Shown here one piece after another: positions 7,966 through 16,360 of a stretch of 64,000 bases of DNA. This DNA comes from Actinacidiphila yanglinensis (lineage in GTDB: Bacteria > Actinomycetota > Actinomycetes > Streptomycetales > Streptomycetaceae), in NCBI RefSeq assembly GCF_900107965.1, contig NZ_FNVU01000017.1, forward strand, positions 62,001 to 126,000, written 5' to 3'. The position numbers and the translations under genes are program-made. The notes under the pieces are model-generated. The model had not been told where the DNA came from. It was given only the letters and a program-made list of their open reading frames with translations, and made no database searches. Every line of letters starts with the position of its first letter. Within the stretch, counting starts at the first letter, position 1.

Positions 7966-8613
7966 TCACACGTCGTCGCCGAGCACGGGTTCCGGCAGGG
8001 TGCCGGCGTTGTGCTCCATCAGCCGCCAGCCGCGGGCGCCCTCGCCCAGCACCGACCAGCAGCAGTTCGACAGCCCGCCCAGCGACTCCCAGCTCACCGG
8101 GTCGAGGTCGAGCAGGCGGCCGATGGTGGTGCGGATGGCACCGCCGTGACTGACCACGACGAGCACGCCCCGGTCGTCGAGCTTGTCGGCGGCGGCCAGC
8201 ACCAGCGGCGCGGCGCGGTCGGCGACCTCGGTCTCCAGCTCGCCGCCGCCGCGCCGCACCGGCTCGCCGCGCTTCCACGCCGTGTACTGCTCGCCGAAGC
8301 GGGCCAGGATCTCGGTGTGCGTCAGGCCCTGCCACTCGCCCGCGTAGGTCTCCCGCAGGCCCTCGTAGTGCGTGACGGGCAGGCCGGTGAGGGTGGCCAG
8401 CTCGGCCGCGGTGTCGGCGGCGCGGCGCAGGTCGGAGGCGATGATCGCGTCCGGGCGCAACGCGGCGAGCAGCCGGGCGGCGCGGCGGGCCTGGGCCACG
8501 CCGGTCTCGGTGAGCGGGATGTCCGTGTCGCCCTGGAAGCGCTGCTCGATGTTCCAGGCGGTCTGGCCGTGGCGCCACAGGACGATACGGCGGTGGCGGT
8601 CGGTCCCGGTCAC
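7966..8613 (-). CDS. Histidine phosphatase (phosphoglycerate mutase-like) family protein
   Basis: A 215-residue member of histidine-phosphatase branch 1. The catalytic motif is in LWRHGQTAWNIEQRFQGD (nucleophile His within RHGQT). The family features DIPLTETGVAQARRAA and ASDLRRAADTA follow, then the second catalytic region ETYAGEWQGLTH with the acid Glu, and the second catalytic His in VVSHGGAIRTT. The GTG at 8613 follows the rsfS stop by seven bases, so the two are co-transcribed. The substrate is not known; family members dephosphorylate phosphoglycerate, sugar phosphates or small phospho-metabolites. The pairing with rsfS is conserved in Streptomyces. Confidence 0.92.
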   Translation of the reverse strand: MTGTDRHRRIVLWRHGQTAWNIEQRFQGDTDIPLTETGVAQARRAARLLAALRPDAIIASDLRRAADTAAELATLTGLPVTHYEGLRETYAGEWQGLTHTEILARFGEQYTAWKRGEPVRRGGGELETEVADRAAPLVLAAADKLDDRGVLVVVSHGGAIRTTIGRLLDLDPVSWESLGGLSNCCWSVLGEGARGWRLMEHNAGTLPEPVLGDDV

Positions 8614-8620
8614 CCTGCGC

Positions 8621-9064
8621 TCACGCGTCCTCGCGCTCGGCGGCGACGGCGGCCGCCTCCGCCGCCTCGGCGTGGGCCGCGCCCTTGCCCCGGGTGGCCA
8701 CGGCGTCCGCGGGCAGCTCGATCTCCGGGCAGTCCTTCCACAGCCGCTCCAGCGCGTAGAAGACCCGCTCCTCGGAGTGCTGGACGTGCACCACGATGTC
8801 GACGTAGTCCAGCAGCACCCAGCGGCCGTCCCGCTCGCCCTCCCGCCGCACCGGCTTGGTGTCCAGCTCCTGGAGCAGGTGTTCCTCGATTGCGTCGACG
8901 ATCGCCTTGACCTGCCGGTCGTTGGGCGCCGAGGCGACCAGGAAGGCGTCGGTGATGGAGAGCACATCGCTGACGTCGTAGGCGATGATGTCGTGCGCGA
9001 GCTTGTCGGCGGCCGCCTGTGCGGCGGCGCGGGTCAGCTCAAGGGAACGGTCAGTGGCGGTCAC
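8621..9064 (-). CDS. rsfS: Ribosome silencing factor RsfS (Iojap family)
   Basis: A 147-residue RsfS. The family binds ribosomal protein L14 and blocks joining of the 50S and 30S subunits when nutrients run low. The conserved core runs from DIIAYDVSDVLSITDAFLVASAPNDRQV through WVLLDYVDIVVHVQHSEERVFYALERLW. The C-terminal tail is Ala/Glu-rich and variable. The GTG at 9064 is preferred over a GTG 30 bases upstream because GGAAAG lies 8 bases ahead of it and the product then begins VTATDRS, the usual streptomycete N-terminus. It is followed closely by the phosphatase gene and preceded by the LCP gene, both on the same strand. Confidence 0.96.
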   Translation of the reverse strand: MTATDRSLELTRAAAQAAADKLAHDIIAYDVSDVLSITDAFLVASAPNDRQVKAIVDAIEEHLLQELDTKPVRREGERDGRWVLLDYVDIVVHVQHSEERVFYALERLWKDCPEIELPADAVATRGKGAAHAEAAEAAAVAAEREDA

Positions 9065-9177
9065 GGATGCGGCTTTCCGGTCGGGGACTGTCACCTCAAG
9101 GGTCTCACGACCCTCGGACAGACCCCGACCGGAAATCGGGCGGCGCCGCTGACCTGCGGCGCCGCCCGGTTCGCCGG

Positions 9178-11070
9178 TCAGTCGCCGGAGGTGCTCGGCT
9201 TGTAGTCCTTGCCGAGCACGACCGAGATGTCCGCGTTGGACGGGACCGTGCCCTTCTTCACCGCGCTCGTCGGCAGGCCCAGCGTGGCCGCCACGTCCTT
9301 GGCCGCCGCCGCCCGGGCCGGGTCGGTGTAGAGCACCTGGGACACCGCCTGGGTCGTGGTGGACTTGCCGCCCGCCACGTAGGTGTAGGTGCCGCCGTTG
9401 ACGATCGCGGCCTGCGCCATGGTCGCGGACTTGGAGTTGCCGCTGGCGTCCTTGACCGAGACCCTGGCCGCCGCGGAGGAGCCGGTGCTCTGCTTCACGC
9501 TGCCGCCGAGCACGTCCTTCACGATGCTGTCGGTGGCCTTCGTGTCGAGCGTCCCGTCCTTCTGCACCGGCAGCATGGTGGTGGAGTACTGGCCGGTCTT
9601 GGCGAGGTCGGCGAGTTCGGCGAGCGAGGCCCCGAGCTGCTTCTCGGTGAGCGACGGGTCGAGGATCTGGGCGAGCGCCTGCACGGTCTTGGTCGCGTCC
9701 GGCGCGTCGCTCGGCATCTTCTTCAGCACGGCCTGCATGACCTGGCCGAAGCGGGCGAGCTGGTCGGTCTGCGACTCGCCGGGCCCCTTGTAGGTGGCGT
9801 AGGTCACGGCGGCCTGACCGTTCAGGTCCTGCTGCTCGCCCTTGGGGACGAGCACCTTGTCCTTGTCCTTGCCGGTGCCCTTGATCTCGGTGTTCGTGTC
9901 GACGAAGACGTCGCCGAGGGAGTCGACCAGCAGCTCCAGGTACGGGGAGTCGAGCCGCCAGCTGCCCTTGATGTCGGTGCCGAGCAGGGTGTTGAGGGAG
10001 TCCCGGGTGGGCCCGACGCCGTTCGCGACCGACTTGTCCAGGGTGGTCGCGGAGCCGTCGTCGTCGGTGAGCTGCACGCTCCCCGGTATGAGCACGGTGG
10101 TGCCGTGCTTCTTCGTCGTGTTGTCCACCAGCAGCGCGGTGGAGCTGGCGCCGCCGTTGACGGGCAGCATGTGCACCACGATCACGTCGCGCCGCTGGTC
10201 GCCCCCGGTCGCGGCCGCCGCCGTGGAGTTCTTCTTCAGGCCGGGGATCTTGCCCGCCTGCCAGAGGTAGCCGGCGCCGCCGAGCAGCGCGAGCACGAGT
10301 ATGACCACCAGCCCGGACGTGCGTTTGCGTCCGCGCCGCTTGGCCTCCTCCCTGCGCTCGGTGCGCGACTCGGAGAACTTCAGCCAGTCGATGACCTCTT
10401 CGGACTCCTCCGACTCCTCGTCGACGAAGGCGAACTGATCGGTCCCGTCGTCCCGCGCCGTCTGCTGCTCGGCCGCCGGGGGCTGCTCGCCCTGGTACAC
10501 GGGCTGCTGGCCGGTCTCGTACGCCGGCTGCTGCCCGGTGTCGTACGCGGGCATCTGCCCGGTCTGGTACGCCGCCTGCTGGCCGGTGTCGTACGTCGGG
10601 ATCTGGCCGGTCTCGTACGTCGGGATCTGGCCGGTCTCGTACGTCGGAATCTGGCCGGTCTCGTACGTCGGGATCTGGCCGGTCTCGTACGTCGGAATCT
10701 GGCCGGTCTCGTACGTCGGGATCTGGCCGGTCCGGTACACGGGCTGCTGGCCGGTCCCGTAGTCCTGCTGGTAGCCCTGCGGGGGGTGGACCGGGTGCTG
10801 GCCGGTGTCGAACTGCTCGTAGTACGGCGGCGCGGCCTGCTGGGGGATGTCGTAGCCCTGCGGCCGGCCGCCGCCGTAGGTCGACGACGGGTCCTGGTAC
10901 GGCGGTTGGGCGTAACCCTGCTGCGGTGGCGCGGGCGGCGGCGGCACCGGGCGGCCGTACTCGTCGTAGTCGTAGCGCTGCTGCTGGTAGTAGGGGTCCT
11001 GCGGGTAAGGGTCTCTCTCGTTGTCCTGACCGCCCTCGGCATAGTGCCTGCGGGGGTTTGCGTCGTTCAC
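9178..11070 (-). CDS. LytR-CpsA-Psr (LCP) family protein with octapeptide repeat tail and degenerate active site
   Basis: A 630-residue membrane protein. Residues 1-105 are rich in Pro, Gln, Tyr and Gly. Residues 106-193 are 11 tandem octapeptides of the TGQIPTYE type, followed by an acidic stretch (about 215-230) and a basic one (238-251). One membrane segment spans about 253-270. The outside part holds an LCP domain (about 290-480) and a LytR_C domain (about 530-625). LCP enzymes attach glycopolymers to peptidoglycan. Here the usual IPRD is IPGS and the second arginine cluster (YxRxR...R..RQ) reads TYATYKGPG...LARFGQ, so catalytic Arg residues appear lost. It sits between nadD and rsfS; in Streptomyces an LCP protein from this locus (PdtA) affects sporulation, and orthology is inferred from synteny. 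Confidence 0.88.
   Translation of the reverse strand: MNDANPRRHYAEGGQDNERDPYPQDPYYQQQRYDYDEYGRPVPPPPAPPQQGYAQPPYQDPSSTYGGGRPQGYDIPQQAAPPYYEQFDTGQHPVHPPQGYQQDYGTGQQPVYRTGQIPTYETGQIPTYETGQIPTYETGQIPTYETGQIPTYETGQIPTYDTGQQAAYQTGQMPAYDTGQQPAYETGQQPVYQGEQPPAAEQQTARDDGTDQFAFVDEESEESEEVIDWLKFSESRTERREEAKRRGRKRTSGLVVILVLALLGGAGYLWQAGKIPGLKKNSTAAAATGGDQRRDVIVVHMLPVNGGASSTALLVDNTTKKHGTTVLIPGSVQLTDDDGSATTLDKSVANGVGPTRDSLNTLLGTDIKGSWRLDSPYLELLVDSLGDVFVDTNTEIKGTGKDKDKVLVPKGEQQDLNGQAAVTYATYKGPGESQTDQLARFGQVMQAVLKKMPSDAPDATKTVQALAQILDPSLTEKQLGASLAELADLAKTGQYSTTMLPVQKDGTLDTKATDSIVKDVLGGSVKQSTGSSAAARVSVKDASGNSKSATMAQAAIVNGGTYTYVAGGKSTTTQAVSQVLYTDPARAAAAKDVAATLGLPTSAVKKGTVPSNADISVVLGKDYKPSTSGD
10492..10755 (-). 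repeat. In-frame 24-bp tandem repeats in the LCP gene
   Basis: Eleven consecutive 24-base units encode octapeptides of the consensus TGQ(I/Q)P(T/A)Y(E/D). Six central units are TGQIPTY followed by E or D and are nearly identical at the DNA level (alternating GTCGGGATCTGGCCGGT and GTCGGAATCTGGCCGGT on the plus strand), which suggests recent slippage or unequal exchange. The frame is preserved. The Tyr/Gln/Gly-rich cytoplasmic tail is probably disordered. Confidence 0.9.
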
Positions 11071-11100
11071 GAGGAACCCCTTCTTGTTTGCTGTACGCCG

Positions 11101-11700
11101 CTACCCGGTCTCGTGCCGGTAGAGCGCGCGCTTGTCGATGTAGCGCACCACACCGTCCGGAACCAAGTACCAGACCGGATCCCCCTTGGCCACCCGCTGG
11201 CGGCAGTCGGTGGACGAGATCGCCAGCGCCGGGACCTCCACCAGCGACACACCGCCTTCGGGGAGCCCCGGGTCCGACAGCGTATGCCCTGGACGTGTCA
11301 CGCCGATGAAGTGCGCGAGCGCGAAGAGTTCCTCGGCGTGCCGCCAGGACAGGATCTGCGAGAGCGCGTCGGCCCCGGTGATGAAGAACAGCTCAGCATC
11401 GGGATGCTCGGCCCGCAAGTCCCGCAGGGTGTCGATGGTGTAGGTCAGGCCCCCGCGGTCGATGTCGCTGCGGCTCACCGAGAACTGCGGGTTGGACGCG
11501 GTGGCGATCACCGTCATCAGGTAGCGGTCCTCGGCGGCCGAGACCTTGCGGTCTTCCTTCTGCCAGGGCTGACCGGTGGGCACGAAGACGACCTCGTCGA
11601 GGTGGAAGAGGCTCACCACCTCGCTCGCGGCCACCAGGTGCCCGTGGTGGATGGGGTCGAAGGTACCGCCCATCACACCGATGCGCTTCTTCTCTGACAT
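11101..11700 (-). CDS. nadD: Nicotinate-nucleotide adenylyltransferase
   Basis: A 199-residue NadD, which transfers AMP from ATP to nicotinate mononucleotide in the last shared step before NAD synthetase. The nucleotidyltransferase motif is [16 protein letters not shown], containing Hx[17 protein letters not shown] carries the ISSTxxR signature that binds the phosphates, and LIxxDxL is present as [13 protein letters not shown]. The ATG at 11700 gives the standard N-terminus [12 protein letters not shown]; upstream alternatives lack family similarity. It is followed 30 bases later by the LCP gene and preceded by a 47-residue membrane protein gene. Confidence 0.97.
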   Translation of the reverse strand: MSEKKRIGVMGGTFDPIHHGHLVAASEVVSLFHLDEVVFVPTGQPWQKEDRKVSAAEDRYLMTVIATASNPQFSVSRSDIDRGGLTYTIDTLRDLRAEHPDAELFFITGADALSQILSWRHAEELFALAHFIGVTRPGHTLSDPGLPEGGVSLVEVPALAISSTDCRQRVAKGDPVWYLVPDGVVRYIDKRALYRHETG

Positions 11701-11708
11701 ACGGACCG

Positions 11709-11852
11709 TTAGTCCCGGTTGAAGCGGGTGACGACCCACAGCAGGAGCAGCAGGGCACCCAGCGCGCCGAAACCGGTCAGGTACGGGCTCAGGCTGGGGT
11801 GGTTGCCGCCCTCGGCGAGAGTGGTCAGGGTGGTGACTGCGGGGCTCGACAT
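11709..11852 (-). CDS. Small single-pass membrane protein (47 aa)
   Basis: A 47-residue reading frame starting [19 protein letters not shown], with one membrane helix at about 22-42 ([19 protein letters not shown]) and a short basic end RFNRD. AAAGGG lies about 8 bases before the ATG. It precedes nadD by 8 bases, so it is probably in the same transcript. The hydrophobic pattern, ribosome site and tight spacing support a real gene. The function is unknown; comparable micro-membrane proteins occupy this place in other streptomycetes, to my recollection. Confidence 0.7.
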   Translation of the reverse strand: MSSPAVTTLTTLAEGGNHPSLSPYLTGFGALGALLLLLWVVTRFNRD

Positions 11853-11987
11853 TCGGCTGACCCTTTGCGTTCTCGGGGACGGACGGGAAGACTCACGCCA
11901 CATGGTACGGGCGGCGCCCGGGGAACTTCGCGCAGGCTCCGCGCGTCCAGCACTGTGTAACGGTTGGCGAGCAGGGGGTTGGCCCAC

Positions 11988-13136
11988 GTGTCCGAATCGT
12001 CCCAGTCGAAGAAACCGAAGAAGGACGGGCCCGGCGGAAAGGGCTCGGCAGGGAAGGGTTCGGGCGGTGGTTCGGGCGAGAAACTGCCCAGCCGCACCCG
12101 TCGCCGCTTCCCCGACATCTCGTCGCGGGCGTACGAACACCCGGCCGACAAGTCGGCGCTGGTGGCGCTGCGGAAGCTGACCGGATTCGACACCGTCTTC
12201 AAGGCGTTGAGCGGCCTGGTGCCGGAGCGCAGCCTGCGGCTGCTGTTCCTGTCCGACTCGGTGCGGGTCAGCGACGAGCAGTTCCCCCACCTCAACGCGA
12301 TGCTGCGGGACGCCTGTTACATCCTGGACCTGGAGAAGATCCCGGCGTTCTACGTCTCCCAGGACCCGCAGCCGAACGCGATGTGCATCGGCATGGACGA
12401 GCCGATCATCGTGGTCACCACCGGTCTGGTGGAGCTGCTGGACGAGGAGGAGATGCGCGCGGTCGTCGGCCACGAGGTGGGCCACGCGCTGTCCGGCCAC
12501 TCCGTCTACCGGACGATACTGCTGTTCCTGACCAACCTGGCGCTGCGGGTGGCCTGGATCCCGCTGGGGAACCTCGCGGTGCTGGCCATCGTCACCGCGC
12601 TGCGCGAGTGGTTCCGCAAGTCCGAACTCTCCGCGGACCGGGCCGGCCTGCTGGTCGGCCAGGACCTCCAGGCGTCGATGCGCGGCCTGATGAAGCTGGC
12701 CGGCGGCAACCACCTGCACGAGATGAACGTCGACGCATTCCTCAAGCAGGCCGACGAGTACGAAGCCGCCGGCGACCTGCGCGACTCCGTCCTGAAGATC
12801 CTCAACGTGCTGCCGCGCAGCCACCCCTTCGCCGCCGTGCGCGCGGGCGAGCTGCGCAAGTGGGCGGCCAGCCGCGACTACCAGCGGCTGATGGACGGCC
12901 ACTACCCGCGGCGCACCGAGGACAAGGACGCGTCCGTCTACGACTCCTTCAAGGAGTCGGCCAACCACTACGCCGATCGGGCCAAGCAGAGCAAGGACCC
13001 GCTGGTCGGTCTGATCCGCGACTTCGGCAACGGCGCAGGGGACATCGGCGGCAAGTTGCGCGACAAGTTCACCGGTTCAGGAGCGAAGGGCGACCCGGGT
13101 CCGGACACGTCGGGCGCCACGCCCGAGGGCGCGTAG
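11988..13136 (+). CDS. M48 family zinc metalloprotease, membrane associated
   Basis: A 382-residue protein. The first 45 residues are a basic, Ser/Gly/Lys-rich tail. The catalytic motif is VVGHEVGHALSGH (HExxH at about residue 165), with the third zinc ligand Glu in SELSADRAGLL. Hydrophobic stretches between them (about 175-215, LLFLTNLALRVAWIP and NLAVLAIVTALREW) are membrane segments, as in HtpX-like M48 enzymes. The GTG at 11988 follows AGGGGG, and longer starts lack support. It is the only plus-strand gene in this block and its last 169 bases overlap the 3' end of the opposing membrane-protein gene. Probable role: quality control of membrane proteins. Confidence 0.9.
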   Translation: MSESSQSKKPKKDGPGGKGSAGKGSGGGSGEKLPSRTRRRFPDISSRAYEHPADKSALVALRKLTGFDTVFKALSGLVPERSLRLLFLSDSVRVSDEQFPHLNAMLRDACYILDLEKIPAFYVSQDPQPNAMCIGMDEPIIVVTTGLVELLDEEEMRAVVGHEVGHALSGHSVYRTILLFLTNLALRVAWIPLGNLAVLAIVTALREWFRKSELSADRAGLLVGQDLQASMRGLMKLAGGNHLHEMNVDAFLKQADEYEAAGDLRDSVLKILNVLPRSHPFAAVRAGELRKWAASRDYQRLMDGHYPRRTEDKDASVYDSFKESANHYADRAKQSKDPLVGLIRDFGNGAGDIGGKLRDKFTGSGAKGDPGPDTSGATPEGA

Positions 13137-14368
13137 CGGACGTCGACCGCGGTCCGCGCGAGCGGGATCGCGGCCGGCGCACTGGACGCTGCGGACGCAG
13201 AAGAGGCGATGGACGCGGTGGTCGTCGCAGCCGTGGTCCCGGGCGCGGCTGCGGTCGGGCCGGTGACGGTGGCGGCGGGCGCCGTGGCGCCGGCCGTCGC
13301 GCTGCCGGTCGGGCCGGCGCCGGCGGTGTCCAGGGTGGTGCAGACCGAGCCGGCCGTGCCGTCGGGGTGGTACGGGTCGGTGCCGTTGACGGCGCCGCCG
13401 CTGCCGCCGGCCAGTATCGGCCGGAAATAGCTGCCCACGCTGTCGGTGCAGCCCAGCGGTCCGGCCTGGACATCGGCGTCGACCAGCTCGATGTGGTGCT
13501 GCCGCAGGTCGGAGTGGTCGAAGTGGAAGGTCAGCTGGCGCCGCACCGTGAACAGCGACACCCCGGTGTTCGGAGTGCCGTGCAGGGCGTAGACGAAGGT
13601 GTAGTCGGAGACGATCTCCAGCGCGTTCCCGGCCGCGGCGGTCCGCACCTTCCCTTCGTTCACCCGGACCCCCTTGCCCGCGCCGACCAGGGCGATCCCC
13701 GCGGTCGGGTCGAAGCGCACCAGCCAGCCGGTGGCCGCGTGCCGGCCGTCGTCGCTGGGCTGCGAGAGGGTGTCGTCGAACTGGTCGAGCTGGCTCGGGC
13801 TCAGCAGGTCGCGTACCGGCTCCAGGTCGCCGTCGATCACCGTGCCGGGGTCGAGGGAGGTGTCAGTGAGGTACTCCTTGGCGGTGTCCAGCGCCTCCTG
13901 GACCTCGCTCTGCGCGTAGCCGCCGATCCGCCGGGCCGCGTCGCTCGGCAGGATGACGGTGCGCTGGTAGCCCTCCGCGCCGGTGCCGGCGAACGGCGTG
14001 CTCGCGGACACCTCGGGCACCGTGCCCTTCGGTACCAGCGGTATCAGGTTCACCCGGATCTGCTCGCTGACCGCGGGGGCGTGGGTGCGGTACGGGTGCC
14101 GCACCCCCATGTAGACCGCGAAGCCGAACGCGACCATGATCAGCAGGAACATCGCCAGTGCCTGGCGGGCGATGCCGCGCGGCATCGCGTGCCGGATGTG
14201 CACCGCGTGCGTCGCGTCGTCGAGCCGCTCCCGCGCGGAGTACTCCTGGATGCGGGCAGCCTTGACGAACGACTCGTCGAACACGACGGATCGGTACTCG
14301 TACTCGTCGTCTCCCCCGGCCGGTACGCCGTCGGGCGTGCCCTCGGGAGGGTCCTCGTGCCCGCTCAT
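12968..14368 (-). CDS. Single-pass membrane protein with conserved cytoplasmic SVVFDESFV motif
   Basis: A 466-residue protein not assigned to a characterised family. The cytoplasmic N-terminus carries YRSVVFDESFVKAARIQEYSA and ER. One membrane helix spans about 68-90 (ALAMFLLIMVAFGFAVYMG). The large outside domain (about 95-350) is well structured, with QRTVILPSDAARRIGG and TGWLVRFDPTAGIALVGAG. A Thr/Ala-rich low-complexity linker (about 350-415) precedes ARTAVDVRYAPSG, and the frame then reads on into the 3' end of the M48 gene. The last 45 residues may be a recent extension past an ancestral stop near RYAP. It shares its N-terminal motif with the next gene. The position beside LCP and mre genes suggests a wall-related role (inference). 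Confidence 0.75.
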   Translation of the reverse strand: MSGHEDPPEGTPDGVPAGGDDEYEYRSVVFDESFVKAARIQEYSARERLDDATHAVHIRHAMPRGIARQALAMFLLIMVAFGFAVYMGVRHPYRTHAPAVSEQIRVNLIPLVPKGTVPEVSASTPFAGTGAEGYQRTVILPSDAARRIGGYAQSEVQEALDTAKEYLTDTSLDPGTVIDGDLEPVRDLLSPSQLDQFDDTLSQPSDDGRHAATGWLVRFDPTAGIALVGAGKGVRVNEGKVRTAAAGNALEIVSDYTFVYALHGTPNTGVSLFTVRRQLTFHFDHSDLRQHHIELVDADVQAGPLGCTDSVGSYFRPILAGGSGGAVNGTDPYHPDGTAGSVCTTLDTAGAGPTGSATAGATAPAATVTGPTAAAPGTTAATTTASIASSASAASSAPAAIPLARTAVDVRYAPSGVAPDVSGPGSPFAPEPVNLSRNLPPMSPAPLPKSRIRPTSGSLLCLARSA

Positions 14369-14432
14369 ATCACAAGGTTAAGTCCGCGGGGACATGAGTA
14401 AACGCTCCGGTGACGGTCACGTTGACGGAGAA

Positions 14433-14855
14433 TCAGGGCCGGGCCGAGAAGACCGGCGGCGAGACGGCCTGCGAGCCGATCGGCGGGTGGGTCGGCGGCG
14501 GGGTGGACGAGCGCCCGCTGCCGGCACCGCGATAGACCGCGGCGAAGGTCAGGGCGACCACGCCGATGCCCATCACCACCGCGAGCGCCCAGGCGACCGG
14601 CCGGTGCCAGCGGGTGCTGCTGCCGCGGTACGGGTGGCCGGCCGAGTACAGGTCGTCGGGTTCCAGGACGGACTCGGCGTCCGCCTCGGGTATGGCCGCG
14701 GCCCGGCTCGCGTGCCGTCCGGGGCGTCCGGGCGGCAGCGCAGGGCCCTCGGCGACGGCGAGCATCCGTTCCGTGGCCGTGGGCTCATGGAACAGGGCGG
14801 ACCGTACGAAATCTTCGTCGAGGACTACGGAGGCGAACTCGTCATCGTCCGGCAT
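14433..14855 (-). CDS. Small single-pass membrane protein, N-terminal paralogue of the downstream gene
   Basis: A 140-residue protein. Its start MPDDDEFASVVLDEDFVRS aligns with YRSVVFDESFVKA of the neighbouring 466-residue protein, and TATERML aligns with SARERLD. One membrane helix lies at about 88-110 (VAWALAVVMGIGVVALTFAA), followed by a short Pro/Ser-rich outside tail. The ATG at 14855 is chosen by that alignment; the ribosome site is weak and an upstream start at 14933 is possible. It precedes the 466-residue gene by 64 bases on the same strand, so the pair is probably co-expressed. No enzymatic motif is visible. Confidence 0.7.
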   Translation of the reverse strand: MPDDDEFASVVLDEDFVRSALFHEPTATERMLAVAEGPALPPGRPGRHASRAAAIPEADAESVLEPDDLYSAGHPYRGSSTRWHRPVAWALAVVMGIGVVALTFAAVYRGAGSGRSSTPPPTHPPIGSQAVSPPVFSARP

Positions 14856-14950
14856 CTGTTCAGGGTAATCCGGATGGGGCCCTTTTGGGCAGGGGATTCC
14901 TGGCCCACTGTGCGGAGACCGTGCGGCGGCCATCCGGCTGTGATAAGGCT

Positions 14951-14975
14951 GCCGTCCCGGGGCGGCTGGGACGGC
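14951..14975 (-). terminator. Terminator after proA
   Basis: GCCGTCCC pairs perfectly with GGGACGGC around a 9-nt loop, extendable by two pairs. It lies 21 bases downstream of the proA stop codon. Confidence 0.55.
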
Positions 14976-14996
14976 GGTGCAGCCGTGGGGCCCGGG

Positions 14997-16283
14997 TCAG
15001 CGGATGTGGCCGTCGCCGGTGACGACGTACTTGGTGGAGGTCAGCTCCGGCAGGCCCATCGGCCCGCGCGCGTGCAGTTTCTGGGTCGAGATGCCGATCT
15101 CGGCGCCGAAGCCGAACTGGCCGCCGTCGGTGAACCGGGTGGAGGCGTTCACCATCACCGCCGCGGCGTCGACCAGCCGGGTGAAGCGGCGGGCGGCGGC
15201 CTGCGAGGAGGTGACGATGGCCTCGGTGTGCCCGGAGGACCACAGCCGGATGTGGGCGACGGCCGCGTCCAGCGAGTCCACCACGCTGGCCGCGATGTCG
15301 TACGACAGGTACTCCGTCTCCCAGTCCTCGGCGGTGGCCGCGACCACGGTGGCCTTGCTGTCGTACGCCCGCGCCGCGGCCTGCACGTGCTGGTCGCCGT
15401 GCACGGTGACACCGGCCTCCGCGAGCGCGTCCAGCGCGCGCGGCAGGAAGCGGTCGGCGATGGCGCGGTGCACGAGGAGGGTCTCGGCGGAGTTGCAGAC
15501 GCTGGGCCGCTGGGCCTTGGAGTTCACCAGGATGCGGACGGCGGTGTCCAGGTCGGCGTCGGCGTCGACGTACACGTGGCAGTTGCCGGTGCCGGTCTCG
15601 ATCACCGGCACGGTGGAGCCCTCGACGACGGCCCGGATCAGTGCGGCGCCGCCGCGCGGGATCAGCACGTCGACCTGGCCGCGGGCGCGCATCAGCTCCT
15701 GGACGGAGTCGCGGCTCTCGCCGGGGACGAGCTGGACCGCGTCGGCGGGCAGCCCGGCCCCGCCGATCGCGTCGCGCACCACGGTGACCAGGGCGGTGTT
15801 CGAGGCGTACGCCGAGGAGGAGCCGCGCAGCAGGACCGCGTTGCCGGACTTCAGGCACAGCGCGGCGGCGTCCACCGTGACGTTCGGCCGGGCCTCGTAG
15901 ATGATGCCGACGACGCCGAGCGGGACCCGGACCTGCCGCAGGTCGAGGCCGTTGGGGAGGGTGGAGCCGCGCAGCACCTCGCCGACGGGGTCGGGCAGCG
16001 AGGCGACGTGCCGCACGTCGGCGGCGATCGCGGCGACCCGCTCCCGGGTCAGGGTGAGCCGGTCGATGATGGACTCGCTGGTGCCGGCGGCCTTGGCCCG
16101 CGCCACGTCCTCGGCGTTGGCCGCGACGATCTCCTGGGTGCGGACGATCAGCGCGTCCGCGATGGCGAGCAGCGCGTCGTCCTTCGCCGCGCGGGCCAGC
16201 GGCGCGAGGTCCGCAGCGGCCGCACGGGCGCGGTAGGCCGCGAGGAGTACGGGGCTTTTGGGGAGCGGCGAGGACAGGTCCAT
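14997..16283 (-). CDS. proA: Gamma-glutamyl phosphate reductase (glutamate-5-semialdehyde dehydrogenase)
   Basis: A 428-residue ProA, which reduces gamma-glutamyl phosphate to glutamate semialdehyde with NADPH in proline synthesis. Visible features are [38 protein letters not shown] and [14 protein letters not shown]. The catalytic Cys lies in [17 protein letters not shown], and [12 protein letters not shown] and [21 protein letters not shown] follow near the C-terminus. The ATG at 16283 gives the normal start [20 protein letters not shown]. ProB, which makes its unstable substrate, is encoded about 950 bases upstream on the same strand, with one small gene and a repeat-rich spacer between. 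Confidence 0.97.
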   Translation of the reverse strand: MDLSSPLPKSPVLLAAYRARAAAADLAPLARAAKDDALLAIADALIVRTQEIVAANAEDVARAKAAGTSESIIDRLTLTRERVAAIAADVRHVASLPDPVGEVLRGSTLPNGLDLRQVRVPLGVVGIIYEARPNVTVDAAALCLKSGNAVLLRGSSSAYASNTALVTVVRDAIGGAGLPADAVQLVPGESRDSVQELMRARGQVDVLIPRGGAALIRAVVEGSTVPVIETGTGNCHVYVDADADLDTAVRILVNSKAQRPSVCNSAETLLVHRAIADRFLPRALDALAEAGVTVHGDQHVQAAARAYDSKATVVAATAEDWETEYLSYDIAASVVDSLDAAVAHIRLWSSGHTEAIVTSSQAAARRFTRLVDAAAVMVNASTRFTDGGQFGFGAEIGISTQKLHARGPMGLPELTSTKYVVTGDGHIR

Positions 16284-16360
16284 GCGGTGCAGGGTACCCC
16301 TGACCCCCGGGGCTGCCCGCGTCTGTTTGTCGAGGGACCACCTGCCGGTGGCCGGTTGCT

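Noticed and set aside
10492-10755. Regular 24-bp repeats as a CRISPR array
   Set aside because: There are no unique spacers; the units are contiguous, in frame and encode a peptide repeat.
9019-11697. An 892-codon plus-strand frame opposite the LCP and nadD genes
   Set aside because: It mirrors the minus-strand coding sequence and spans several real genes and spacers; composition is not protein-like.
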